Shown here: positions 11,576 through 21,987 of the stretch, one piece after another
Position numbering within the stretch: the first letter of the stretch is position 1
Layout of the letters: each line of letters begins with the position of its first letter
From: Leptasterias polaris
Taxonomy: Eukaryota; Echinodermata; Asteroidea; Forcipulatida; Asteriidae
NCBI GenBank assembly: GCA_037783415.1
Contig: JAZGTN010000025.1
Location: forward strand, 3,720,001 to 3,784,000
DNA length: 64,000 nucleotides
Direction: 5' to 3'
The notes under the pieces: model-generated
The model's database searches: none
Told to the model about the DNA's origin: nothing
What the model saw: the letters and a program-made list of their open reading frames with translations, nothing else
Made by a program: the position numbers and the translations under genes

Positions 11576-12550
11576 ACTGGATTGCCTAATCTTTACATTT
11601 TGTATCTTACTTTTATGGAAGATGAAGAATTCGTCATATAAATGTTACACAAATTGAACTACCTTTGACTTTTCTTTATTACAAGATGTTTGGATACAAA
11701 TAATATTTATTTGTGTAAAATGGTATAGATAAAATTATATATGAACTCCGTTCAATACAACGGGTTAACACAAACATGTAGCTCTCTAGCTGTCGCGGGG
11801 CGGAGTGGTGGGTGGAGGTGGGTGGGACTTTTTGATTGGGCTTAGACGGGCGGGCGTGGCCAATTATGTCACATAGGTCGTTAAGAACGAAATTAGTTCA
11901 TCCCTGGAACCAAGTGAATAGAAACTGACGGAAAGATGAGCCTTATCAAAGGGATCACTCGTCGTCTCGCTGCTGTAAAAAGGGGGTGAGAGGGGAGTGA
12001 GTGGTGGGAGGGGCTGTGGGGCTCCCCGCCCACCACTCCAACTCCCTCCCAGGGAGTGGTGGGGGTGAAGACGTGGTTTCGATAATGGACTAGGCCGGTG
12101 TCATAGGGAAATCTGTCCCCCGGAGATTCTGTCCCCCATATGGGAATTTAACGTGGGCTGGAGGAGGATGATTCAAATGAGGGCGCGACGCAATGGCCTA
12201 TATATCAATTTGATAAGCCAGGCACTCCGTGCGTGACGTATGACTCCTCCAAGATGCCCTTTGACGAATTCCTAGTTCGTTGAGGAGACTCACCATTACG
12301 AGAACTTAAAAAAATGCTGCAACGGATGTGGAAATTTGTATTCAGATAGTCAAGGTATTTTTCTATGTGCAAATTCTTGCCCATTAACTTAAATATAAGT
12401 TGTTGTCCACTTAACTTGTCCAATTATACACGCTTAGTGAGCATATTCTTATCTGGGAACCGTTTACTACGACTTGCAATGGTGTGACGTAATGGATGGG
12501 GTGCCTGGTTCATGGCTCTAGCCATCTGTAATATAACGGATACCAGTGAA

Positions 12551-12768
12551 TCATACGATGTCTCTTTTCAGCAGTCTGATGACGCCCTCTTCGTTCAGTT
12601 TATACCAGATTGAACGTTCACTCTCCACGTCGTGTTCTAGTGTCATGTGGTTTGCGTGCTTAATAAAATGCTGGTCGTAGTAATGGTGGGAAAATCGATG
12701 GTCGTAGCCAAATCCGTACAAAGAGACTTCGTCACAGAGATGCAACGCCAAAAATGTCGCCATAGCAC
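12551..12768 (-). CDS. Gene B last exon
   Basis: Starts after acceptor TCTTCAG. Encodes [20 protein letters not shown], then HHYYD, EHDVESERSIW and ends RLLKRDIV-stop. The most diverged of the four last exons. Confidence 0.92.
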
Positions 12769-15700
12769 CTGAAGACACAAGAATATAAAAAAAACAAAAA
12801 ACAAATCTAACTCTATTTGATATACACAATTATTTATGAAAATTATCATAATTGTAGGCCTATACCATGTTCCCCGAGTGTGACGTAATTCCAGTGTAAG
12901 CCACGCTCACTCCCCACCTAATTTTCTTGCTAATAAGCCATGAAATTTGGCTCTGCTTATAGCAATTTGTTCCTGCTATAGGTAGCCGAATAGGTTTACA
13001 AAAGTTTGCTTCGCGTTAAAGGCCCTGTACACTATTGTAAGATCGAAGAACACAAAATGTTCACAGATTCACACATAACTTACATGATTTAAAGTAAGTA
13101 ATGGTTGAAAGGGTTCCTTAAAATATTTCTGCCTAAAATGCTATCGTTTCTGAGAAATGAGTAAAACAATAGTTTCCATTCACACAATGAAATCCCAAAT
13201 GTCTTATTGCTTTGGCATATTATTATAAACCATACATTGACCTTAATCCTATATACTCTATGCTATTTCAATTGAATCTCTTGTCCTCCAATGTGTGCTT
13301 AAAGGCCCTGTACACTATTGGTAAGATCGAAAAACACAAATGTTCACAGATTCACACATAACTTACATGATTTAAAGTAAGTAATGGTAGAAAGGGTTCC
13401 TTAAAATATTTCTGCCTAAAATGCTATCGTTTCTGAGAAATGAGTAAAACAATAGTTTTTATCGCGCGCGATAATAAACTCGATGTTTGAAAAACAGAAA
13501 ACACATAAGGTCTCTTTTCACTATTTTCTCGTGACCTCGATGACCAATTGAGCTCAAACTTTCACACGTTTGTTTGTTCATGCATATGTTGAATCACACA
13601 AAATGTGGACACTGATTTTAAGCTGTTACCAAAAGTATACAATGCCTTTAAGCAGCGCTATGTAAAGCGCATTGAGACGTTATTGTGAAATGCGCTATAT
13701 AAGAACTGGTTATTATTATTATTATTATTATTATGAAATTGGCCCAACAAGATTACATTTTTAGTGGATGCACATATCTGAAAATGGTTTATCCCTTTTC
13801 TCGGTGAAAGATGTGATTCGCAAATGGGCTTACCTGTTGTTGGCCGGTATTCTGATCCATTCAAGTATTCAGTTGCCACGTAGCGAATAAAATCAGGATG
13901 AGCGATTCTAATTTGGGTCGGATCCACATTTGGTGTTTCGATTTTACTGAGGATGAAAGTAATACAAAAAGAAATGTAGATTTTTATGGCAGCTCTGCGC
14001 TTTTAGCGTATAATGATGTAAATATGTAGTGAACAATTGGCTTTATTTTTATGTAATATAGTTTATTTTAAATCTTCAGACAAAAGTACATAAAGTCAAG
14101 ACAAAAGTAAAAAAACATTTCATCATAGATGTTTCAGACCCAATAAAAACCTCTACTACCAAGTTATAGATAAAATAAAAAATACCAAAAAACTGAATAC
14201 ATAATTTGAAACTAACGTAACTTTTGGAGACTGAATTATAAGACAAATAGAGCCACTAGCAAAGCAAATCAAGAAAGCTTGATTATAAGAAATACAAACA
14301 TTAAGAAGCAAAAATCAAAGACAGCTGATTTTACAAGTTGCCCTAATAACAACATAGGGGCTGTGTCGTCATGATCAAAGCAGGCCTGTGGTTGAACATG
14401 GAATGGGAGACTTTGGAGCGCTAGGTGGCAGCAGACTATACCAGGTAAATGTACATTCAGCCTCGCTACCATGGGTAGTCTTGGTGCAAGACGTCCCTGT
14501 TCTGTATTTCCACGATCCGCCCCATTACAAATTGCCGCCAATAGAGGGCGCTATCATTCCACGAACCGCTATCACAGGAACGTCTGTGATAGCGGTTCGT
14601 GGGTGATAGCGGGTTCGTGGAATGATAGCGCCCTCTATTGGCGGCAATTTGTAATGGGGCGGATCGTGGAAATACAGAACAGGGACGTCTTGCACCAAGA
14701 CTATACCATGGGCAGCGCGCTGTATCGATACCTCTCGTCACTAGCGATATGAGGGTGCAAGGCATGCCTCATTCAAATCTGAACTTCGTAAAACGTTCAT
14801 TAGTCCGTAATATTCAGTCCCTGCCTGATTCCGTGAGGGATCCTTGGTTTCATTAGCAGAAAATAATAAGAATAATAATAATATTCCTGCAAATATGTCA
14901 GCATTTCCATTTATGAGATCTAATCTGTGCTGATCTACGGAGTAGACAAACTTGGTTGCCATAAATATTAGGAACCGGAGGGGAATTTCCCCGTGTTTCT
15001 CTAAAAGAGTTTTTGCGGGTTTTTTGCCCCTCCCATAATCAGCGAATTTTAGATTTCAAAATTGTATATTCACCCTATACACTTTTTCTGAGTTCATTTT
15101 ACCTGAGTAATAGTTATACGTGTACAAGTTTTATAATGTAATATTTCGATGTGCTTTTAATTTACCGTATTTGTAATTATGCTGTATGTTGTAATGTATG
15201 CAGGGCCCCAATGGAAACCAGTTTTAACTGTTTGGGCATACCCTGGGTAAAGAAATGTAATAAATAAATAAATAAATAAATGTACATTGTTTACGTAGTT
15301 CTGAGCATGCGCACAATTCTGAGAACAATAGATTTACCTGCCAAAAGTCTCCCATTGCAAACTATAACACCAAGTTACTGCACGCGCACGCGCGCTCTCC
15401 ATTAGATATGATTATGGGGAGCGCGTTCAGTACAACCATAAGCCTGCTTGTTTTTGATTTTTTTCATGACGACACAGCCTCTTTAAAGGCACTGAACACG
15501 TTTTGTAAATTGTCAAAGACCAGTATTCTCACTTGGTGTACCCCAACATATGCATAAAATAACAAGCCTGTGAAAATTTGGGCTCAATTGGTCATTGAAG
15601 TTGCAAGAAAATGATGAAAGAAAAAACACCCTTGTTGTACAAATAGTGTGCTTTCAGATAGGAATAAAAGGCTTCTGGCCAAAAGTCTTTTATTATTTTA

Positions 15701-18700
15701 GTGAGAAATTACCCCTTTCTCAAAAACTACGTTACTTCAGAGGGAGTCGTTTCTCACAATGTTTTATACTATCAACAGCTCTCCGTTGCTCGTTACCAAG
15801 TAAGTTGTTATGCTAATATATATTTTGAGTAATTACCAAACGTGTACAGTGCCTTTAAGGACATTTCAAACGTTTAACGGGGAAAGGGGGTGTCATTGTT
15901 AACGAAGATTTTGTGCAGATTTTTCCATGAAAAAGAAACCACATTTTTGAGAGAAGAATTTGTTTAAATGCATTTAGGATTTAGCTACGACATCATGTGA
16001 ATAGCCTACCGTTTTACAACTCGTGGTACTCCTTTGCCACTTAAGATATTCAACGCGTAGTTCATGTCAAACACCTTAAACATGACAAGTATAAATTTGC
16101 CATCCTGAAAGAGACAACATAAATAATCAATTATATTGATGAACCACTGGTTACTGCTAAAGTTTGATTGTTTTTTTAAATTCACATTAACAAAAACAAA
16201 CTACATACAAACAAATGCAAAAATCAAAGCACAAAGAAAACAACTCAAGCTGAAACTGTTGCCCAAAATAAATTTAGCAATCAAGCAAAATAATTTGTCT
16301 TGATGAATAAATAAAAGCGAAAAGATAAATAAATAAACCCGCAAACAAAGAATAAACAAACACAATAACTTGTAATTACTCTAAATATTATTTCCTTCAA
16401 GGGGCCAATCAGAATAGTCAACATAAAACATAAATTAAAAAAATAATGATTTGTGGGGGGTGGGGGTCAAAAGAAATAACTAAAAAACGAAATTCAATTT
16501 TTATAAATAAAAGAAAGTCTATAAATTAACGAACGAAAATAAAAAGTACCCAGTTGGCAAAGATCGTCAATTGTGAACGCGTAAGGTGGCCGCCATATTT
16601 TCTTGCTAACCAGTGAATTACGCTTATTAAGCTTAAGCAAATTTTCCTGCTACAGGACGTCCAACCGCAATCAGTATTTGACTCAAGAGTTATTATGTTG
16701 TATTTGTTTATTTGTGTAGAGAGCCCAAGTGCGCCCTCAGTGTTGTTGATTGTAAAAAGTTAACTTTGGGGTCGCGACCTGTAGACCCAGTCTTTTTCTT
16801 TTGGTAGCTTTTAGCACGAGAGAGCACATTATAATTGGTCTGTATTTCTCTCCATTTTGTGGGAAGCATGGCTCTGGCCATGCTCCAAATACTATTTATC
16901 TGTGAGAGATAGTCTCGTAGAACTCTCTGTGAGTATTATTTTGTCTTGAAATATCTTTTGAGTTGAGAAATATTGTGATTTATAGGGCTGTTTCAATCGG
17001 TATATTATTGTAAACTTGTGTGTGTGTAGCCAGCCTCGTGTTGCGCTGACCTTTTGCCCTTTAGCTGTACATAAGTAACGGTGTGCATTTGTAATGTACA
17101 TGTATGCTATTTTGTAGTCTATGTGCTGTATGGCATTGAATTAAATCAGTACAGGAGATCATTGTTTTATATTTAACACGTCATCTATAGAATTTGTTGC
17201 TTTTATTGTATTCTTCTGGTGAATACTCGTCCTTTATAAATAGAGGACCGGCCTCCTTCCCGTGTCTCTACATTTGTTTATTTGTTTGGTTGTTTTTCCA
17301 GTACCTTGTCTACTGGGTGTTGTGGAGCAGTCATCGACTCCGGGAAGAATATATAAAAACTTGTCCTCTTCCCAACATCGTCTTCAAACGTCTTCGTGTA
17401 AGCATGGTTTAATCTGAAAAATAGACGATTGATGACCGAAAATTTTAACAACCTGTGTGAAAAAATTGTCAATCAATCAACTAATTATCATACAATTATT
17501 TATGAATCACACAAAAGGGAACTTTACTGTAGCTGGCTCTGTGGTCTAATGAAACCTGTAACAACAGGTTTTTTCTAGGACAACCCCCCCCCCCCCACAC
17601 ACACACACACACCGCTTAAAACCCGTGTTTACCCCCTCCCCACCCCCACACTCCCCCCCGTGAGATTGAAAATATGTCTCAATACATCAAAAGCCCCCTC
17701 AAATTGTGTCTTTGCCCCGCCTCCCCATACTGTTTTATTTGACCACCGAATTGTACGACATGTTCACGAGTTCATTTTAATGATCACATGCATATTTAAG
17801 AAATCTTATGGGAAAGGATCACATGAATATTAAAGATATATGGGAAATGATCACATGAATATTAAACAAATCTGGAATTATACCACATGAATATTTAAGA
17901 AGCATGAAATGATCAAATGAATATGTAACGTTTCGGGAATTACTACATGAATATTTAAGAAGTTTGAAATGTTCACAATGTTTCAGAATTCTGTGATCGT
18001 ATGAATATTTAACATGAATTAATACATGAATATTTCAGGTCTAGAATGATAAACACGAATATTTAAATTGTATGGCATGAATAATCATGAGACAGACGGT
18101 TAATGTAAGACTTTAAGATTCACCTGAAGACGTAGTCATGGCTGTCAATTTCAGGACCTGCTCTTGAGCCTTTGAGGACACCCCCGCAACCAACCACAGC
18201 GCACCGTAGGCATTCCTTCCGAGTACCGCCGAGATGTGCCGAAGTGTTACGGAAATTGGGATGCGTCACAATTTTGTGAAGAACTGTTGAGAAAACCACA
18301 ATGATCTCTCTTAATATTTTTTCTTCGATGTTCCTTTTTCAATTTTTGCCTCAAATAACACAATTTATAATAAGTAATATTGTATAACTTAATTAAACAA
18401 AGGTCAACGATATCACAGAGAAGATCAATGAAATGAAAAGGAGATGGGCAGGGCACTTAGAAAGGAGGCAAGACAACAGGGCCCAATTTCATGGCTCTGC
18501 TTACCGTAGGCAAAGAATCGGCGTTTACGGAAGCAGGGAATTCTGCGTTTACGTCAAGCGTATTTCACGGGTTAGCAGGGAATTGTTGCTTGTGCGCGTG
18601 CGTAGTCCACGTTACTAGGCATTCTACGCTTACGCAGCTAGCGCAGAAATTCGGCGCCTGCTCGGTAAGCAGAAAATGGTGATCGCAAGCGCAGAATTCG

Positions 18701-21000
18701 CCGGTAAGCAGAGCCATGAGATTGGGCCTAGATGGACCAAGAGACTCACATAATGGCACCCAACAACGACAGACAGGAGAAGAAGAGGACACAAAAGGAG
18801 ATGGAGAGATGAAATCACCAGAGCACAGTAGAATGACAAGTGAGAGACGAGGATTGAAATTGCGGGAGGAGGGTTTCGTCCAACAAGGGATAAACACAAC
18901 CTGATGATAAGTCTTGGTGCAATCCTCTGGGTATTTTCATGCCCGATTGTTAAACTGTACACTGTAATGCGATTCAGCTCTTCGTTGATCAGAGAGCTGC
19001 AAGTGTACAAAACGCCCTCTATCGGTGAATCGCTAAAGAGCTGAACCAACAGGGAAGCAAAATTCGCCGAGGAATCCTTGCACCGAGACTACCTTCTGAT
19101 GATGATGGAGGCCAACTAATCTACGAGTTACTTACGATCAAAGTCGTTTTTATTAATTCCAAACGGTAGAGGAAACTTCGACATATTGTTGGAGTTTTTC
19201 AGGTCATCCCGATCCAGAAAGAGTTTGATGTTTGGTTTGTATCTCTGTCTAAACCACGTGGAGTACTTAGTTATGGATGATGCTTTCATGGGGCAGGTCT
19301 GTTAACAATAATAATAAGAAGAAGAAGAATAATAACTAGTTCTTATATAGCCGTTTTACAATAGCGTCTCAATGCGCTTTACAATAGTGTCCTGGTAAGA
19401 TATGACAATAACATTCCTTTAATCTTGCTCAGCTCCCTGGGGAGTATACATCCCCGAGCTGCCGTGGCGCTCATCAGAAGGCTTTTTCAAACACATTATC
19501 AACCTCTACCCTCGCAGGTACCCATTTATATCCCTGGGTGAAGAGAAGCATTTATAGCGAAGTGTCTTGCTCAAGGACACAAGCGTCACAACCGGACACA
19601 AGCGTCGCGACCGGGACTCGAACCCACACCCCGATGACTTAACCACAAGAACTTGAATCCGATGATGTAGACCACTCGGCCATGACACCCTCGCTAAAAA
19701 GACAACTAGAGGAACAAACAATTTCTGAAAATGCACATCATTTCCAAACCACACTATCATGATATATTTCAGTATTGCATGGACGTTTTAAAACTTACAG
19801 ATTCTTTGAAGGAAGTATCTTCCTTAAAGGGGACCTTCTTTGACAGTGCTCTTTCTCGTCGTGCAACCTCCATCCTCGCTCTCGTTTTAAGCATAGCTGT
19901 ATTTACTATCTCGGCCTTGACTTTCGGGGTGGAGTTCGGAGCCTTCTTTAGCTCTGTTATTAGTATTGCTGTTGGCTCGACGTGTCCTGTATGGCAAGAC
20001 GGAATTGTACATAATCAAAACTCGGACAGTTCAAAACTCCTTGATCTAGGGAATTAAGCTCCTTCAGTCTGGATCTTTCTTATAAACACAGTACGGTTTT
20101 AATTATTGTCAGTGTTAATATTAATATATCATAACTTGATTAGGCCTACATTTAATCATCAATAGGGATTTACTAAAGTTATGACACTGATCAATTTTAA
20201 AGGACGATGGGGGCCCAACTTTATACAGCCTGTAAGAAACTCTTTAAGCCTGTAATAAACTCATTAAGCCTGTAAGAAACTCTTTAAGCCTGTAAGAAAC
20301 TCTTTAAGCCTGTACTAAACTCATTAAGCCTGTAAGAAACTCTTTAAGCCTGTACTAAACTCATTAAGCCTGTAAGAAACTCATTAAGCCTGTAAGAAAC
20401 TCATTAAGCCTGTAAGAAACTCATTAAGCCTGTAAGAAACTCATTAAGCCTGTAAGAAACTCATTAAGCCTGTAATAAACTCATTAAGCCTGTAAGAAAC
20501 TCATTAAGCCTGTAAGAAACTCATTAAGCCTGTAAGAAACTCATTAAAACACCAAATTCCGCTCAGCACAGAAAAATCTTGCTCAGGTTCCCTGCCATTT
20601 TGCTATATAGACCTAGTTATTATGGCTGTGATGACTGGCACCCTATGATTTATTTGGCTACGCAAATACATTTTTTCGAGCAGCAATATTTGTATTTTTT
20701 CTTCAATAGTGACAGCTTATGACATTGAGCCAAGGTAATTAAGACTCGAAATATTAGTCATTGTTTCATCTAATAATCACATGACAAAATGTGTTTTCTT
20801 ATACAATAAATAATGGCGTACATACCTTCGCCATATTCGGTGGTATACGCAGTTGGAACCGATTGCTGTTTCCTGAAAACAACAGTCATTTTGATTTGGA
20901 GTTGAGGGGCCAGCGACATCAAACAGTACACGGCCACTGTGGCAAGTGTTCCTATAGCAACTAGCCCTACTGTCCACCTAAGATGCATTTTGTTGCTCAT
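12551..21000 (-). CDS. Gene B: ST6GalNAc1/2-like sialyltransferase, complete, 406 aa
   Basis: Minus-strand exons in order: 20826-21000, 19799-19986, 19136-19298, 18124-18283, 17305-17413, 16010-16104, 13834-13946, 12551-12768 (1,221 bp with stop). Type II topology: short basic N-terminus (MSNKMHLR), one membrane segment at about residues 9-31, then a Lys/Arg-rich stem. L-motif at about 200-229 ([15 protein letters not shown]...SHDYVFR), S-motif across the last two exons (IAHPDFIRYV...[20 protein letters not shown]), HYYD at 363-366, HDVESE at 380-385. The L and S Cys pair needed for the family disulphide is present. N-glycosylation sequons include NST (stem), NTS and NGS. The stem is split by an extra intron that C and D lack. 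The start is the first ATG before the hydrophobic segment; a second in-frame ATG lies four codons later. Function is inferred from family motifs. Confidence 0.92.
13015..13653. mobile_element. Two adjacent copies of a TTAAAGGCCCTGTACACT repeat
   Basis: Copies start near 13015 and 13300 and share about 160 bp (AGATCGAA...TGTTCACAGATTCACACATA). The second continues to an inverted end near 13653. A reverse-oriented relative lies at 52783-53105. Confidence 0.75.
13655..13735 (+). mobile_element. SINE tail fragment
   Basis: GCGCTATATAAGAACTGG followed by ATT repeats, matching the tail of the SINE at 11129; the head is missing. Confidence 0.6.
13834..13946 (-). CDS. Gene B exon 7 (first half of S-motif)
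   Basis: 113 bp after acceptor CCTCAG, before donor GTAAGC. Encodes KIETPNVDPTQIRIAHPDFI...GSEYRPTTG with sequon NGS. Confidence 0.9.
14359..15481. mobile_element. Nested foldback elements in gene B intron
   Basis: Outer ends GGGGCTGTGTCGTCATGATC and, inverted, CATGACGACACAGCC. Inside, about 14405-15355 is bounded by GGGAGACTTT...GGTGGCAGCAGAC and CCAAAAGTCTCCCAT. Inside that, 14476-14703 is a palindrome with roughly 105-bp arms (AGTCTTGGTGCAAGACGTCC). Reads as three successive insertions. Confidence 0.7.
15483..15858. mobile_element. TTAAAGGCACTG-type MITE
   Basis: Ends TTAAAGGCACTGAACACG and CGTGTACAGTGCCTTTAA inverted. Inverted relative at 60356-60740 and a fragment at 61021-61089. Confidence 0.85.
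16010..16104 (-). CDS. Gene B exon 6
   Basis: 95 bp after acceptor CTTTCAG, before donor GTAGGC. Encodes DGKFILVMFKVFDMNYALNI and LSGKGVPRVVK. Twelve bases shorter than exon 5 of A and C, still in phase. Confidence 0.83.
17305..17413 (-). CDS. Gene B exon 5 (post-L-motif)
   Basis: 109 bp after acceptor TTTTCAG, before donor GTACTG. Encodes LNHAYTKTFEDDVGKRTSFY, then IFFPESM...PVDK. Confidence 0.88.
17582..17613. repeat. Poly-C and CA microsatellite
   Basis: A C run followed by ACACACAC repeats in a gene B intron. Confidence 0.9.
17775..18090. repeat. Degenerate tandem repeat beside the gene B L-motif exon
   Basis: About nine diverged units of 30-40 bp around ATCACATGAATATTTAAGAA. Lies in the intron, ending about 35 bp from the donor of the L-motif exon. 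Confidence 0.75.
18124..18283 (-). CDS. Gene B exon 4 (L-motif)
   Basis: 160 bp after acceptor TCAACAG, before donor GTGAAT. Holds [29 protein letters not shown]: the CMP-sialic acid-binding L-motif with Cys in place of the usual Asn. Confidence 0.93.
18479..18729. mobile_element. GGGCCC-type foldback MITE, variant
   Basis: Ends GGGCCCAATTTCATGGCTCT and AGCCATGAGATTGGGCC; the interior differs from the main subtype and matches 37180-37292. Confidence 0.8.
18908..19092. mobile_element. Short foldback element
   Basis: AGTCTTGGTGCAATCCT at the left and AGGAATCCTTGCACCGAGACT at the right are imperfect inverted repeats; the ends resemble the palindrome at 14476-14703. Confidence 0.6.
19136..19298 (-). 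CDS. Gene B exon 3
   Basis: 163 bp after acceptor GTTAACAG, before donor GTAAGT. Encodes TCPMKASSITKYSTWFRQRY...FPLPFGINK. Same length as the matching exons of C and D. Confidence 0.87.
19327..19692 (-). mobile_element. tRNA-derived SINE, minus strand
   Basis: On the minus strand it starts with a tRNA-like head (B box GGTTCGAGTCCCGG, ending near 19692), then body GTGTCCTTGAGCAAGACACT, and ends with TATAAGAACTAG and an ATT-rich tail. In the intron after gene B exon 2. Confidence 0.75.
19799..19986 (-). CDS. Gene B exon 2 (stem)
   Basis: 188 bp after acceptor GCCATACAG, before donor GTAAGT. Encodes a Lys/Arg-rich stem ending VPFKEDTSFKES, which aligns with the ends of gene D exon 1 (MENRNYKES) and gene C exon 1 ([10 protein letters not shown]). 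Keeps frame on both sides. Confidence 0.78.
20228..20548. repeat. 20-bp minisatellite, 16 copies
   Basis: Unit GCCTGTAAGAAACTCATTAA with CTTT/CATT and AAG/AAT/ACT variants; the last nine or so copies are nearly uniform. Occupies over a third of the gene B stem-splitting intron. Confidence 0.97.
20826..21000 (-). CDS. Gene B exon 1 (cytosolic tail, membrane anchor)
   Basis: ATG at 21000-20998; donor GTATGT. Encodes MSNKMHLR, then the hydrophobic run WTVGLVAIGTLATVAVYC, then the start of the stem. Ends one base into a Gly codon. Confidence 0.8.
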
Positions 21001-21772
21001 GGTTCTCAAGAAAAAAAGGGTATGACAGTATCCAGGGGTTGTACAATAATAATATTTTCAACCGGGTTAAATAAACGTTGCCTGGGTAGGTTGTGTTGTG
21101 ATGGCCAATCAATAACTGACCTGAAGCAGATTCTTTTTCGAAGGCCAAACAAAATGTATTGTTTGCAATTACGTAGGTATAGGAAACAGATGGTTTGATG
21201 CATACGTGTATACTTCGCCGCTTGCACAATGATTGTTTTGTATGTGAAGCTTTGGCCATCACGTGCAAATCATCTACTCCGTGACGTCATACCACCGCCA
21301 TCTTAAAAATTATTTTTAAAAACATTGAGACAGTGACCAAATGTACGAAACCATTATGAATGATTTGTAAAAACCAATATTTTTATCTGTAAGATCAAAA
21401 AAATCGAAAGTACAATAAACATTTATAAACATGTTTATATTTGAAAAAAACATGCAAATCAGAAACAGATAGTCATAGTTTGTAGTAATGTTACACAAAA
21501 TGTTCAAAAATAGTGTTGAATTTGTTGGAAACAAATCAACCTATCAAGGAAGGTATTTCGTTTCAAGAATCTTTACAGAAAATGTTGAATTTGGTCACAA
21601 CATTTTGTAACACGATTGAATGTTTTGCTAACATTCGGCCGTCCATGCCAACCGGCGCACTTTGTTTATCAACAATGGAAAGGTCAATATGCTAATAACA
21701 ATTGTCATATCTGCTGCCATCTACATCTGCTGCCACCTAGCGTTACAAAGTCTCCAATGGCACGGGGTTTTT
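21001..21772. other. Intergenic, between tandem genes D and B
   Basis: Must hold the gene B promoter and the gene D 3' end. I recognise no TATA box and no AATAAA on the minus strand. CTGCTGCCACCTAGCGTTAC (about 21719-21738) is shared with the sequence just before gene A's last exon and with the 14.4 kb element. Confidence 0.5.
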
Positions 21773-21987
21773 TCAAACATCTCTTTTGAAAAGCCGAATC
21801 ACGCCCTCTTGGTGCAGTTTCGACCAGAGCAGCCGTTCGTTGTCCACGTCGTGCGAACCAGTCGAGACGTCTGTGTGTTTCACGAAGCCCGTGTCGTAGT
21901 AGTGCATGGTGAATCGGGGATCGTAACCGAATCCATAGATTGCCACCTCGTCACAGAGATGGAGGGCAAGAAATACTGTCATAGCAC
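21773..21987 (-). CDS. Gene D last exon
   Basis: 215 bp after acceptor CATTTCAG. Encodes [46 protein letters not shown] and ends RLFKRDV-stop. Closest in wording to gene A's last exon. Confidence 0.93.

Larger units (their letters stand above)
8607..12550. other. Intergenic, between convergent genes A and B
   Basis: No gene recognised. Contains poly-G (8894-8902, 9721-9730), an AAGAAG run (about 9501-9522), a foldback candidate (10278-10776), a MITE (10836-11039), a SINE (11129-11575) and a GGTGGG-rich stretch (about 11798-12070). Confidence 0.6.

Noticed and set aside
19731..20057. Plus-strand 108-codon frame
   Set aside because: Shadow of gene B exon 2, which is supported on the minus strand by splice sites and paralogue alignment.
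20228..20548. CRISPR-like array
   Set aside because: Units are contiguous 20-mers without spacers, in an intron of an animal gene.
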